Below, one piece after another: positions 11,670 to 24,600 of a stretch of 64,000 nt of DNA. Under the pieces are notes generated by a model. That model made no database searches. It saw only the letters and a program-made list of their open reading frames with translations, and was not told the DNA's origin. The stretch covers positions 5,027,001 through 5,091,000 of the forward strand of contig NW_024037072.1 of assembly GCF_015706575.1 (NCBI RefSeq), written 5' to 3'. A program made the translations under genes and the position numbers. Position 1 is the first letter of the stretch; each line of letters starts with the position of its first letter. This DNA comes from Patiria miniata. Its lineage: Eukaryota; Echinodermata; Asteroidea; Valvatida; Asterinidae.

Positions 11670-13930
11670 TTATTTATTATCAAGGCATTAACTCCAGATT
11701 CTTCAAAATCCAACAAGAAGTTTGGGAGGGCTGTGCATCTCATGCAGTTTGGGAGTTTTGGGTTTTGTCTTTGTTACTACAAGAAAGTTTCTTGTAGCCT
11801 AAAAACACTTGAGTCTTCAAGAAGTATAATACAAATTACCAGTGAATTCGTGCAGCTATTAATCCACACAATATTACTTTGTATAAAGTTGGGAGAAAAG
11901 TTCACCTTAAATTACAAAATGTAGCATTGAACATTTTGTGGTCTTTATAACTTGTTGCTAGTTTTTGCCACAGCAGCTGATATTGGCATTGCTACATCGC
12001 AGCTGAAATAATATATATCTTTAACTTGGTTTTCTTTACTCTGAACTACAAAACTACCAGTAGGCCAACATGTATGAAATATTTACTTTAATTAAGGGGA
12101 GTATTTCAGTTATGTTACCAAAATATATGTCAATATGCTTAGAAAAAAATACTGCATTTGGTACTGTTCTTATACACTCAACCAAAAAAGAAAGTCCCCG
12201 CCCCACTACGTTTTTGTCTTCACTCAAAACTACTGCGCACATCTTGCTCAAGCTATGACTAATCAGAAATTCCTTAGCAATCCAGCCACACTCTTTATTT
12301 GGCCCAAAAACAGTGATAAAAATGTACGAAATTATGCAATTGACGATATGATACCGAAAACAGTTGCAAAGTTGTTTGTATACGTTCAAGGTGACATGTG
12401 AACCACAACTTGCACGTGTACAAAAGTGCAACTGTTTTCGGTATCATTTGTCATAAATTGCATAATTTCGTACACATAATCACTGTTTTGGGCCAAATAA
12501 AGAGTATGGCTGGGTTGCTAAGGAATTTCTGTACTGATAAGTTGTTATTTGAGTGAGAGGTGCTCAGTAGTTTTTGAGTAAGACAAAACAGTATTGGAAG
12601 GGGGGGGGGGACTTTCTCTTTTGGTTGAGTGTAGTTTGGATGTGCAGGCCTTGATAAACAAACCACGCAATGCAGCAAAAGTTTGCTTTTATTTGGTGAT
12701 TTTTTTTGTTGTGTTTGGATGTTGCTTTTGTGTACATTTGGTTTTTGTTTGTGCCTTGCCATTTAACCAGCTGAGAGTGAGAAACCTTTTACTATATCAT
12801 TTTAGCCTTTAATGTAGAGGTACTCCTAAAAAGAAGAAACAGTCTTAAACTTGTTTGGCCAATATCCAGTCTTGGCTGGGAAGTGGCCAAAAAGTGCATG
12901 TATTTCATTTCTAAACTTGTATTCTAAACCCTTGCTACGAAATAGTTGTTTTTACTTGATGCAAATGTGAAAGAATAATTAAACGTCAATCTAAATTGAT
13001 CTAAGATGATTTCTTTGTTGTGTAGTTAATTGGATTTGTCAAGATTAATTATGTGCAGGACTGAGCCTTAGGATTGTTTGAAAATTGGTGGAAGGGGCAG
13101 TGAAACACTACATTTATGTTATAGGGGCCTTACAAAATATCCGTGTATCGTAACTTTATACAAATTAAAAATAATGGGAAACATCATAAAATTGAATTGC
13201 CAATTTTCGAAAAAATTCCATTATGATAGATTACACCATTCAGTTTCATTTTTAGCGCGCTCTAAAAAAAACCCCCAAAACATTTAAACTGTCTTGTACC
13301 CTGCCGCCATGCATGCTCTTACTTTGGTATCCGGGGGTTTCCCAACTTGATTCCCCATTTCCCAAGCAATAATTTGTCTGAATCTCGCTCTTATTGAATC
13401 ATTCTGAAGAATCATTCTGAACAAACAAAATGGAAAAAGGCAGGCCGCTCTATATTCCCTGCACTTTGGCCTCATTAGACATTAGGCACCATTAGAAATG
13501 GTACGCGTGCGGGATACAGGGATATACTGTGCGGCTAGACTCGGATAAAGTTGCTCATCACCATTTTGCGTGGTTATTTTACACTATTAATGAACAATGT
13601 GCATTTCAGCTAGGGTTAATCCTTCCACAAAAAATGGTGAAAAAAACTATAGGTTTCCCGGCCGCCATGAGCCGCATACTTTAGGTCTAATTTTACCCCG
13701 TGCCCGCACCAGTGGTCCGCATCTTTCCTAAAACAGATCAAGGACCCGTGAGTCGGGATTCCTTAAAAAGGAATTTTTATTTCAGCCGAAGTCGGTCTCT
13801 CTGACCCTGTATTAGTTTCCACAGCCATCTCACGGAGTTGGATAGCTAGCTCTATAGGTACGGGCGTACGTGAGGTCCACGTGTACCTCGGAGAGTTCAA
13901 AAAAAGTCCGTCCAAAGAAGGCGTGTTCAA
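11670..13930. other. Intergenic DNA between FADS A and FADS B
   Basis: No gene is recognised. It holds the palindromic mariner-like element at 12175-12631 and otherwise AT-rich unique-looking DNA. The GC content rises from about 13.3 kb toward the FADS B upstream block. Confidence 0.5.
12175..12631. mobile_element. Palindromic Tc1/mariner-like MITE with TA target site
   Basis: The left end CACTCAACCAAAAAAGAAAG and right end CTTTCTCTTTTGGTTGAGTG are inverted and each is flanked by TA (12173-12174 and 12632-12633). The pairing continues through the middle: TTGGCCCAAAAACAGTGAT against ATCACTGTTTTGGGCCAA, and ATACCGAAAACAGTTGCA against TGCAACTGTTTTCGGTAT. About 60 bases at the centre are unpaired. 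No transposase frame is present. Confidence 0.75.
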
Positions 13931-13937
13931 TGACAAT

Positions 13938-14019
13938 CACGTGATTCGATGGCGTGATATTTTTGGCCTTGCACGCGCACGGCACGGCAGCGTGCCACTT
14001 GTTTGTATGAATGCCGGCC
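13938..14019 (+). promoter_or_regulatory. Candidate promoter block of FADS B
   Basis: It holds CACGTGA, five bases, TGGCGTGATATTT, then GTGCCAC (13992-13998) and GCCGGCC (14013-14019). Order and orientation match the FADS A block. A donor-like GGAG|GGTAAG lies near 14175 and an acceptor-like CCTACAG near 15617, so a 5' non-coding exon spliced to the ATG exon is plausible. Function is inferred. Confidence 0.45.
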
Positions 14020-14633
14020 AGGGCAGGTGTCCTTCAAGTTACATAATTCCTTTATTCCAGACATATCGGAGCGGTAAATCTATGTTTGGCTGTGTCGGCC
14101 GGACCTGTGGGCCTGGCGGTACATAGTGTGTGTTTTGGATTAAATTAGACCTCAGATATCCCACTTTTATGGAGGGTAAGTTGCGGTTTTCACCGTCATT
14201 CACTCTTGCAATTAGGCCTGCCTTAAACCGTTATAATCAATTAGAAATTTCGTTTGCCATTGCGATAGAAGTACAGGTTAGTTTAGTCATGGAGGAATAA
14301 CATGGTTTAGTCAGGATGTGTACAGACAACAGCACTGAGCACTGGGACTAAAGAGTTACAAAACCGCACCCAACCATTGACCTCCTTTTTGATTGGAACT
14401 TGCTTCTGAAAGAAATATCCAGACGCCACTTCTTTGTTTGTGTACAAAGTCTATGGATTACATTTTTAAAGTATTTTTAAACAAAATTGGAAATGATTCT
14501 CGGTCCTAGATTCATGTCTTTTCAGCATTTTTGCTTCATTGAGATAATAGGCCCTAGCCTATATTATAAAAAATTAAGTGGCGTCAGGATGCAACATTCT
14601 TTAGAAAAATCCTTTTGCTAAACTAAGCAATAA

Positions 14634-15018
14634 TTAAGCCATTTGCAAACCTATACCCTTTGCGAGTTGCATTTGAATAACATTAGTACACTAGCTGACT
14701 TGCTAAGAATGCTAGTTGGCACGTTTTAACTTTGAATTCTCCAGATCAAAGACACTGTTGCTATATCACATGATTCGGGGCAAGCTCTTGCATAGTTACG
14801 TAAGAGAGGCTCAACATCAATACATTGCGCACAGTGTGTGAGAATGGCACAAAGACACCTGACCATTCCGGAGCTGGGGGTTGCTAGCGTAAGGCTTGCC
14901 CCGAATCACGTGATATAGCAACAGCCTCTTTGGTTTGAATTCGCAGTTAAAATGTGCCAAGCATTCGAGGAAGTCAGGGTACCAGATGTTACTTGAGTTT
15001 AATTCGCAAATGGCTTAT
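14634..15018. mobile_element. Foldback element with long imperfect arms
   Basis: Left arm AAGCCATTTGC...TTGGCACGTTTTAACT...GTTGCTATATCAC...GATTCGGGGCAAGC pairs with GCTTGCCCCGAATC...GTGATATAGCAAC...AGTTAAAATGTGCCAA...GCAAATGGCTT. The arms are about 150 bases each. No firm target duplication was found. It lies about 600 bases upstream of the FADS B ATG. Confidence 0.65.
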
Positions 15019-15632
15019 TGGATTGAAATTGATCCAGCACTTTTGCCTACAAATTGAAGGGATTAAAAATCCAAGTAGAAACTTAATTATGAGACAATAT
15101 TTTCACTAGGCCATTTTTATAATTAAACACTCTAAAACCAAACCAAACAAAACAAACAAACTGATGTGCAGCTTCTGCAGAGAGGAATGTAAAGACCAGA
15201 AATTTGGAATATTTTGGGTCTATAGATTAAAGATGCGTTCCTCATGCTATTTGTGAGTTTCAACTCGAAAAATAGATTTGTTTGTTTTCAATTGCTATTT
15301 TCTTAGAAATATAAAAGTTATTCACTTTTGAATGAGACATCGAACGAGAAATTAAATCCACAGACATTTTGTTATTGAATTATTTCTTTGCAAAAATCGA
15401 ATTATTGGCTGTCGGACAATAATTCGGCTCTTTGAGAGCAGTTTCATTTGTGCGTAAAATGAACTTCTTTTTTTCAGAGGGTTGCAGATGCCCAATAATA
15501 TTGTTTTCGTTAAAGCAAAACATACAAATTGAAAATTCATTACGAGAATTTTTTTTTGAAGAGCACGGAGTATGCATCTTTAAATATAATTTGAATTGAC
15601 TTTCTCCTGTCCTACAGTAACCCCGCGGCATT

Positions 15633-18600
15633 ATGGGTAAAGGTCAACAAGGTGAAAGTTCAGCTGCGGTCAGCAAGCAAGGTACCTACACCTGGGAGGA
15701 GGTCAGACAGCACAGCACTAGGACGGACAAATGGGTGGTGATTGAGGACGGGGTGTACGATGTCAGCCAGTGGGTGAACAGACACCCAGGGGGCTTCAAG
15801 GTGCTGTCTCACTATGCTGGCGAAGATGCTACGGTAAGCTTCACAGTTTTAAACTAAGAAACTTGATGACAGGATTTGAACGGGTCTGCAAACAACCTCT
15901 GGTTTACTTAGCTGGAGTTACCCAGCCCTAAATTTTATCATTGGGTTGTCATTTAGGGCTGGAGGAAGCTTTTCACGTGAACCAGCAGAGTTGGCAGGTC
16001 ACAAAAAAAATTCAAAAAATTTTGTCCCTGTTACACACTAATTTCAACTGGAACTCACCCAAACCTTGCCTAGAATAACCATTACACAGGTCCTTGAAGT
16101 AAAAAACGATCCTCGATGAAGATTCAGCCTACAATTGCAGTGAAAAAACGAGGCATAAACTGACAACCGTGCGGTCATGGCGAGGACCGCAATTGGATTT
16201 GTGCACAGCGCGTTTACCAGTTCATTCTTGCCGGCTGCGCTGGCTGATGGCGCATGACGTCACTGATGCGGAAGCGGAATACCCGACGCATCATAGCTGC
16301 GATACTGGACGGCAACCAAAGTTTGCCAATTATCGTGCATGAAACAGTCGTCGCGTGACGTCATGCGCCATCAGCCAGCGTAGCCGGCAAGAACGAACTG
16401 GTAAACGCGCTGTGCACAAATCCAATTGCGGTCCTCGCCATGACCGCACGGTTGTCGGTTTATGCCTCGTTTTTTCACTGCAATTGTAGGCTGAATTTTC
16501 ATCGTGGACTCGTTTTTTACTTCAAGGACCTGTGTAATGGTTATTCCAAGCAAGGTTTGGGTGAGTTCCAGTTGAAATTAGTGTGTAACAGGGACAAAAT
16601 TGCACATTTTCGAAAAAATTTTGAATTTTTTTTTGTGACCTGCCAACTCTGCTGGTTCGCGTTAAAAACTTCCTCCAGCCCTAAATGACAACCCAATGAT
16701 AAAATTTAGGGCTGGGTAACTCCAGCTATGGTTTACTGTGCTCTGCCGCACTGTCAGACAAATTGTGTCGGGGTTGTAACACTTCTTGACAAACAACAAT
16801 TGGCAGTAAGTTGCTGAAAAACGTATAGTCTGAAATTTTCCACAGGCATCACAAACTTTTACTTTTAATTGTAACACCTCTTTTAATTTGCTTGATAAGT
16901 CACAGACAGTCAAAAATTCAATCCACTTCTTCTGCCATGCCTTTTACACAGGCTAGTCACCAACAGTCAGATCATATTTCTTGTAGGCACTGTGACTAGT
17001 CAAATTCCATCAACAGACAAAAGCAGGTGACTGGTAGGCACAGCTGGCTTATCAATCACCTGCAGCCAAAGCATTGCTGTATCAAGTTACATAACAGTCA
17101 CAGCCAGTCAATCTTGTTTTATGTTTGTAAGGAGCACTCAACTGTTTAAAATATCACTTGATTTATTTTGACTGCTGGGCTGGCCTCGTTAAATTTGCCA
17201 GCCAGAGAGGGAGGGTTTTCCCAACCAGTAACTTAGCAAAAATGCTCAAAATCTAAGTATTACAAATTAAAATGGCTTGAAAATTATGATTTTATTTCCC
17301 ACTGTGGCCGTGCTTGCAGTTTTCTCAACAAATAACTTGAGTTTTAGCACTGATTTGATGATAAGCAATACTGTAAAAAAATTACAGTACTATAAGAAAT
17401 GTAACTGTGAATAGATTAATTTTTGTTTGTTTAAAAATCAAGTGACCCTATTCAGTGAAATCTTATGTGATTATTTCTCCCCAGGATGCGTTTGTTGCAT
17501 TTCATCCAGACAAGAGCATAGTCAGGAAGTACATGAAGCCATTGTGTATCGGCTCGCTAGACAAAGACAATCAACCCAAGGTAGAGACTTAGCTTTTGCT
17601 TTTGTCCTCTTTGTGATGAACAATTCTTTCATGGATTTTTGTGGTGAATTAAGAAATTTCACTACTTTTTAAACATAAAGAACCAACATTTTCCAAACTC
17701 CTTTAAAAATTAATTATTAATGATTTTAGTCCCTCCCATCAGTTTTTACAGCTTTTGATTTTACCCTTATGGGGTTTAGCTTTCAATTTAAAATATTTTT
17801 ATGAACCTCGGTGTTTCTAACAAATGTGTCGACGTTCTTGTGCTTTTTTTCACTGTGTTGTAGAATCAACACTTAACGTTTTATTTTTACAGCAGTCTTT
17901 AGGGTATTTGGGTATTTTCTTTTCTATTTGGCCATTTATGTTTCAATTTTTATCTATCCATGATTTTTGAACTTTGCATGACTCAATGTGAAGACATACA
18001 TGTATGTTTCCAAACTCTAATTTCCTTCGCTGTGCTTATCAAGAACTCTTGGACTTTGTTATGTCACAAGTTGTTGAACAGACAACAAAGTTTGCAGAAG
18101 TCATGGATTAAAGGACCATATAAACTTTTAAGTTTAAAAAAAACTGATACCCATAAAGGGAATCACAGTTTCACTAAAACTTTTATCTTTCACTAAAATT
18201 TTTATGTCTTTTCTGTCTTCACAAAACACCTCTCAACAACCCTTTTGCCTAAAAAATGCTTGTATTTATTTGTTTGCCTATTTACATTCGCTATTTTGTT
18301 AGAAGAAACCTCCGTTGTTTTTACAAGTTCGCTTCGCGATAACTAGTTCGCAATTCAATGTCGTGGTGACGATATGAAACACGTGCGTTATTTAATGCTG
18401 AATGCAGCGATGACTAGTTTCCGCCGGGCTGCGCACTGAAAGGGCTAAAGAAGGCATGATGGAAATGCGGTAACCAGTCTATGCATGGGCCGGCCGAGGT
18501 GCACTGCAGTTGCAGGTCGGATTCGACATCGTGAAAATGCCAAGAAAAAACCAACGGAAAAAGAACATTTTTGCAAGTTAATTCACAGAACTTGATCTCT

Positions 18601-21600
18601 CTTGTCTGTGTATGTATTTTCCTTGTTGATGTTTTGAGGTCGTACTACTCGTATTTGGAGTGATACGATGCGGCGTGTTTCTCTGAAATTTCCTACCGTA
18701 AAAACGAGGTTATTCGCCGGCCACACACAGTGCATGACACACACTTTACCGCGCGATTTACGGACAGCGTTGGCCAGTTTCCCGTCATGACTAGCATTGT
18801 GCATATGGTGTGCACGACCTGAATTTTCCATTATTTTAAAGAAGTATCGACCGTAAATATTTTGACAATAATTAAGGTAAGTTTTAATCACTTTTTATGT
18901 CCATTTTTTTGCATAGCTTTCGTAGTGCAATGGAAATAGTTCAGGCTGAAATTCGCATATAATTGAATACCCCATTCAATCAGCACACAAAAAAATTGGC
19001 CCCCCCCCCACTATTTTTTTTTTGCCTAATCAAAAAGCATGTCATCTGACAATAAACTGCATGATGCTCTGACTGTTCCCTGACTTGCATCCTGAGACGA
19101 AAGAAGAGAACTGACCAAAAAAGTTGATATGAGCAAAAATTACTGTGAAAAGGAATTGGAAATAAATTGAATAAAACTTTTAATGTGATCAAACAATAGT
19201 GATTTATTATCAACCCCCCCCTTTCGCAGAAGTCCCTCATCAGTGACATGCGAGACCTCCGTCTCCAGGTGGAGCAGAGAGGTCTCCTGAAACCCAACCT
19301 GTGGTTCTATGTGGCTGTGCTGGCCCACATCTTGGCCTTTGAAGTGCTGGGCTGGCTTGTCTTGTGGCGCTATGGAACGGGCTGGGTGCCATACCTGACA
19401 ACTTCAATACTCTTGCTTCTAGCACAGGTAAAACAAAGTTCCCCTGACTGCAGGGGGAGTGTGGTCTAGGGGTTGGGGTTTGTGACTCACGATCAGAGGG
19501 GCAGGGGTTCAAAGCCAGCTACTGGCCATATGCTGTGCCCCCGGGCAAGCCACTTAACCCTCACTTGCCTCTCTCCACCCAGGTGTAAATGGGTACCGGC
19601 TTTAGCTTGGGAGTAACTTGCGATGGACTGGCATCCCATCCATAGGGAGTAGGAATTTTCTCAGTCGTTTCATAGCGAGGAAACTGGAGATAAACGCCAG
19701 CCTGATAGGCTATATTGGTTCATAACAGTCTTTACTTTACACAATATGCAAATGAACTCATCTGAAATGCATGCATCTGGAAATTGCCCCGTTTCAATGC
19801 TTTTCTTTTTCGAAGAGAGAAAACTTGTTTTATTTTTGGATGCAAAAAAGTTGATCATTTGCAAAGTGTTGTCATTTTAACACTGCATCCAAATTTCAAA
19901 AAACTATTCAATCTTGTTAAGGTTTCCAAAATATTTTTCAATTTAACCAATCCAAGACGCATATGCAGAAAAGGTGGAATTCCCTTTGAAGTGTTTTAAG
20001 TGATTCATTTTTGGAAACATTACCTTAAAGTTAAGCTTTGCCATTATTGGAAGACAACAGCACACATTTCCGTGTTGACTTGAAAACGGGTAACGGAGAT
20101 ATTAGTATACGCATATAGTTCTGACATTTAAAGGAAAGTCTCAAATTAGGACAAAATGTAAAAAGTTGTTAACGTTTATTTCCTTTTCTTGGATCTAAGG
20201 GGCAGGCTGGATGGTTTCAACATGACCTGGGTCATCTGTCCGTCTTCAAAAAGTCTAGTTGGAATCACTTTCTTCACGGCTTTATCCTTGGTGGATTGAA
20301 GGTAAATAGCTTTCAATCTTTTAGCATCGTCTGGGGACCATAGTCTGAGTATCATTGGTTATATTCAACAGAGCCAAGCTCCATATTCAACGTACAACAT
20401 ATGTGAGCATGCACATTTTATGTGACCCTCACACCAGCCAATGGGAGTCGACTTTAACAATTGTGACATCAGTTTGATCAGAAATGTAGACTAAGCAGTT
20501 GATTGGTCTGCCATTTTTGGCTGCCATATTTTTGTAATACATTGTACTACAACGGGTTACCTAAGACCCAGTGTCTGCAGAATGGTCAGAATCTGGAGAT
20601 CAAGACACGGTGATGTTTTGCATAATTGATCGCAGAATCTACGCGAATATCATTAGGCATACAACTTTTCCTCGGATCAGCTGATTGCCACGTTATCCAC
20701 TTCACACTTTTGCTGTTAAAAATTGAAAAACACTGCACAAAGTCTTGTAAAGATTGGAATTTCCTGGTTTTTTTTACTTCCAAGTTGCATGCCTGCATCA
20801 TAGACGCTTGTGTACAGCTGTCCCATAGAACAGACCACAGGGGTGTCCATTAATAAAACATTGCTTAGGATTGGACATCTTTAGATTTCTACTGGTTTGA
20901 AGATTTGTAATGGTTTTCAACTTGTCCTCGTGATCAGGGCTCCTCAGCCCACTGGTGGAACTACCGTCACTTCCAGCACCACGCCAAGCCCAACATTGTC
21001 AGCAAGGATCCTGACATAAGGATGGAGTATCTCTTTATGTTGGGAGACAAGATGCCGGTCCAGTGGGCCAATAGGAAGAAGGGTGTCATGCCGTACAACC
21101 ACCAGCAGAGCTACTTTTTCTTCCGTGAGTACTTGGACTGTGGTCCAATGGTTACAGTGTTTGACTATGTGCCATGGTATGTGGGTTCGAACCCTGACCG
21201 GGAACATGGGGCTTGTGTTCTTGGGCAAGACACTTTACTACAATTGCCTCTCCAACCAGGAGTATAAATGGGTACCTGTGAAGGTGGAGACTAGACTGTG
21301 CTTATCTCAAGCTGCTGCAGAAAATTGGTCTCATGGCCTGATGAACAGGGGTAATAATTGTGAAGCGCTTTGAGACCTGTGGTGTAAAGCGCTATAAAAG
21401 CACCACATTATAATTACCTCGCTCCCATATTACAGCAAAATGCATACCATTAAACGTTGATAGCATTAAACGTGCTGTAGCATGGCGTCTAGAACCGGCC
21501 CAATTTAGTTTTGCAGGATTGTGAATTCGATGTGTTTTTTTATTGTATGAAAAAGCCGTTCCTTGCTCTATGATTTTGTGTTAAAGGCAAAGCCACAGAA

Positions 21601-24600
21601 GTGTTATTGTACAGCAAATATCCCACACAATGCAATCAGGCTCACAATGTTTACCCAGTGGATTATCAGATTATCAGCTGGCTGCTTTCATAATTAGCAT
21701 ATAACTGACAATGCCAGACAGTCTGAAGACTGGATTAGGGATCAGCCTAACTGCAACCTGCTGCAAGTAAATTTAAATTTTTTATTTTTTTTTTATTTAC
21801 GTCATCTTTAGTGAGGGTAGCTCCGATCAGTGCAGGGCACTGCTTTCCATGGAGGCCCTCAATATGAGAAATATGAGACCCATTATGTATCACCTTTAAG
21901 GGTTACAAGGTGCTGCGGTGCATATTAGGCCACTGCCAGAAACACCGGGGCAAACCCCTTCGCTTAGCGATAAGTGTTACTGGGGTCTTTAACGTGCATT
22001 ACACAACACACGGGACCTACGGCTTTACGTCCCATCCGAAGGACGAAGCAATAATGGTTAAGTGCCTTGCTCAAGGGCACAAGTGTCCGGGCCCGGGCTC
22101 GAACCCACGCCACTGTTGCCTCTGAAACAGTGCATTAGTCCAGTGTAACCGCTAGGCCATGACACTCCACTAATCATTTGTTGTAAATTTATACTCCAAC
22201 TAAATCCTATTCAAATGACAATGAGTTTGTTTTTTATCTGTTTCAGTGATTTGTGTACATCGTACAATAAAATAACACAGGAATAAAAGGGAATCACACT
22301 AAGCCAACCAAATGTGTAATTATAAGCCTTCTACTGTATGACCATGAAACAGTAATTTTTTTCCCTGTTTGAAAATTTCTTCACAGTTTTGCCGCCGCTA
22401 TTGTTGCCTGTATACTTTCACTACGAGTATTTTGCCCATGTGATCAAGAAGAAAGTGTGGATCGTAAGTTCAAGATGTAACCTTTATACGAGTATTATAG
22501 ATCACATATACACAGTCTCAAAAGTGTGATAGGACCCTTAATTGTGTGTCACGAGTGCTCTTAAAATTGAGATGCATGTGCATTTGTTTAACAGCCTATT
22601 GGTCCAAGATGGATTGCGTCCGCGCGTAAAAATAGGGGCGTGAGCATGGTACTACCTCAGCATTTAAGGTGCATGCTGGAGGACACATTGAATATTATGC
22701 TGTTTAATTGTCATTAGCACTATACTGGACTGATTTTACGACGATAATTTTGTAGAAATATAAATTCCTGCTCACTGCACTATTTGTTTCTTTTCTCGTT
22801 TTTTCCCCAACAGGATCTAGCCTGGATGGTGTTCTTCTTCAGCAAGCTGTTCTTGACCTACGGACCTCTTCTAGGCTTGTCTGGTGCTTTCTGGCTCTAC
22901 ATGTTTGTCAGGTAATAACAGTCAACTTACATTTTGTTGTGCTTGCATCACTGTTTTTCACGAAATTTTCATAGCACAATAGAGGCAATATATTTGTATG
23001 GAATGCGGTCCTTGTTTAAAAGTGGCCCTGGTTTTGAGTACCAACAGGTACCAACAAAATCCAAGTAACACTGCCACATAAGATAATGGACTCTTGCAAT
23101 GACTGGAGAATGCACTGTGTGATATCAAGCCTACAAACTTGAAGTGTATTCTTTTGAGAAAAATTTGATTGAATAGAAGCTCCCAATGGGGAGGCTTTTT
23201 ATTTTTTTTTTTTTTTGGGGGGGGGGACCTTTTATCTTGGAGCATACCTTTGCCACAGACCTTTTATGGATAGCTGGCAGACTGATAATTGATGCGATGT
23301 GATCAAGCCTACAAACTTAAAACCTTATTGACAGAGAGAAATGAGATTGAATTAAAACTCCCAATGGGGTAAGCGCTTTTGGGGGGTTCTTATTGGGTTT
23401 TTTTAAGGGGGGTTGAGACCTTGGGAACATACCTTTGCCAAAGACCTTTTACGGATAGCTGCCAGACAATGTGCAGGGAAAGTGCATGTTGTGTTACACT
23501 ATGAGACAGTTTTACAAGTCGCTTTTCACTTGCGTAAACTTGCCCACAAATACATTGCAACATAAAGCTGTACCGAACACCTCAGTTGACATTAGTTTGT
23601 GATTTAGTGTTTTATTAAAGTGAGTCCACACTAGTCCATCATAAGTCTATCAGTCTCAAGTTAATTAAGGCACAAGTTGTTCCAATGAACTGCGACAAAA
23701 GAATTGACCTAGCTTTGTTATTGTTCATCCCCAGTTACTTTTGAGTGGACTTGTGAACTGACTTTGGGAAATTTTCTTTAACTCATTGGGACTTTTGTGA
23801 TGCAGTACAGACTCTGCATGTTTTGTTCATTATTTGGACTGTTCTTAGGTTTATGGAGAGCCATTGGTTTGTCTGGGTGACCCAAATGAACCACATCCCC
23901 ATGGAGATAGAAAAGGACCAACAGAAGGAGTGGTTACCGATGCAGCTGCAGGCTACCTGCAACGTGGAACCCACGTTCTTCAATAGCTGGTTCTCGGGCC
24001 ACCTCAACTACCAGATTGAACACCAGTAAGATCTACCCGTCCTACTCTTGAAATTAGATAAGACGGCAATTTGTTCTTGAATCTTCGTCACTCAAATTGA
24101 ATTGACAGTATCTGCTCTCTATGCATAGGTCATGGACTAGCAAATTGTGTTTAAGTCGGGATATTCCATAGACTAACATTAAGCCAATTTCCTTGTTTAA
24201 CAAATGTCTGTGCATCTCCGTGAAATGGGCCAGAAAGCTCACACTAAAAGATTTGAGCAAGATAAGTTTTTGCATATTTGAGGTTTTTTTTCCTGAAATA
24301 CATCCTTGTTGTAAATCATTTCAGCCTGTTTCCGACAATGCCGAGGCACAACTTCTACAAGGTGATGCCTGACGTGAAGGCGCTTTGCAAGAAACATGAC
24401 ATCCCCTATCAAACTAAATCTCTGTTAACTGCCTTTGCCGACATTGTTCGGTAAGTTTTCCAACTTTCCTTATTTTCATCTAATAACTTTACTTACAATA
24501 TATTTAACCCTCCATTCAAGACCAGGTGGAAATTCAGAAAAATAATTAAGCCATAAGGAAAAGTTGTGAAATAATAGCCCTCAACGCTATCTGTGCACTG

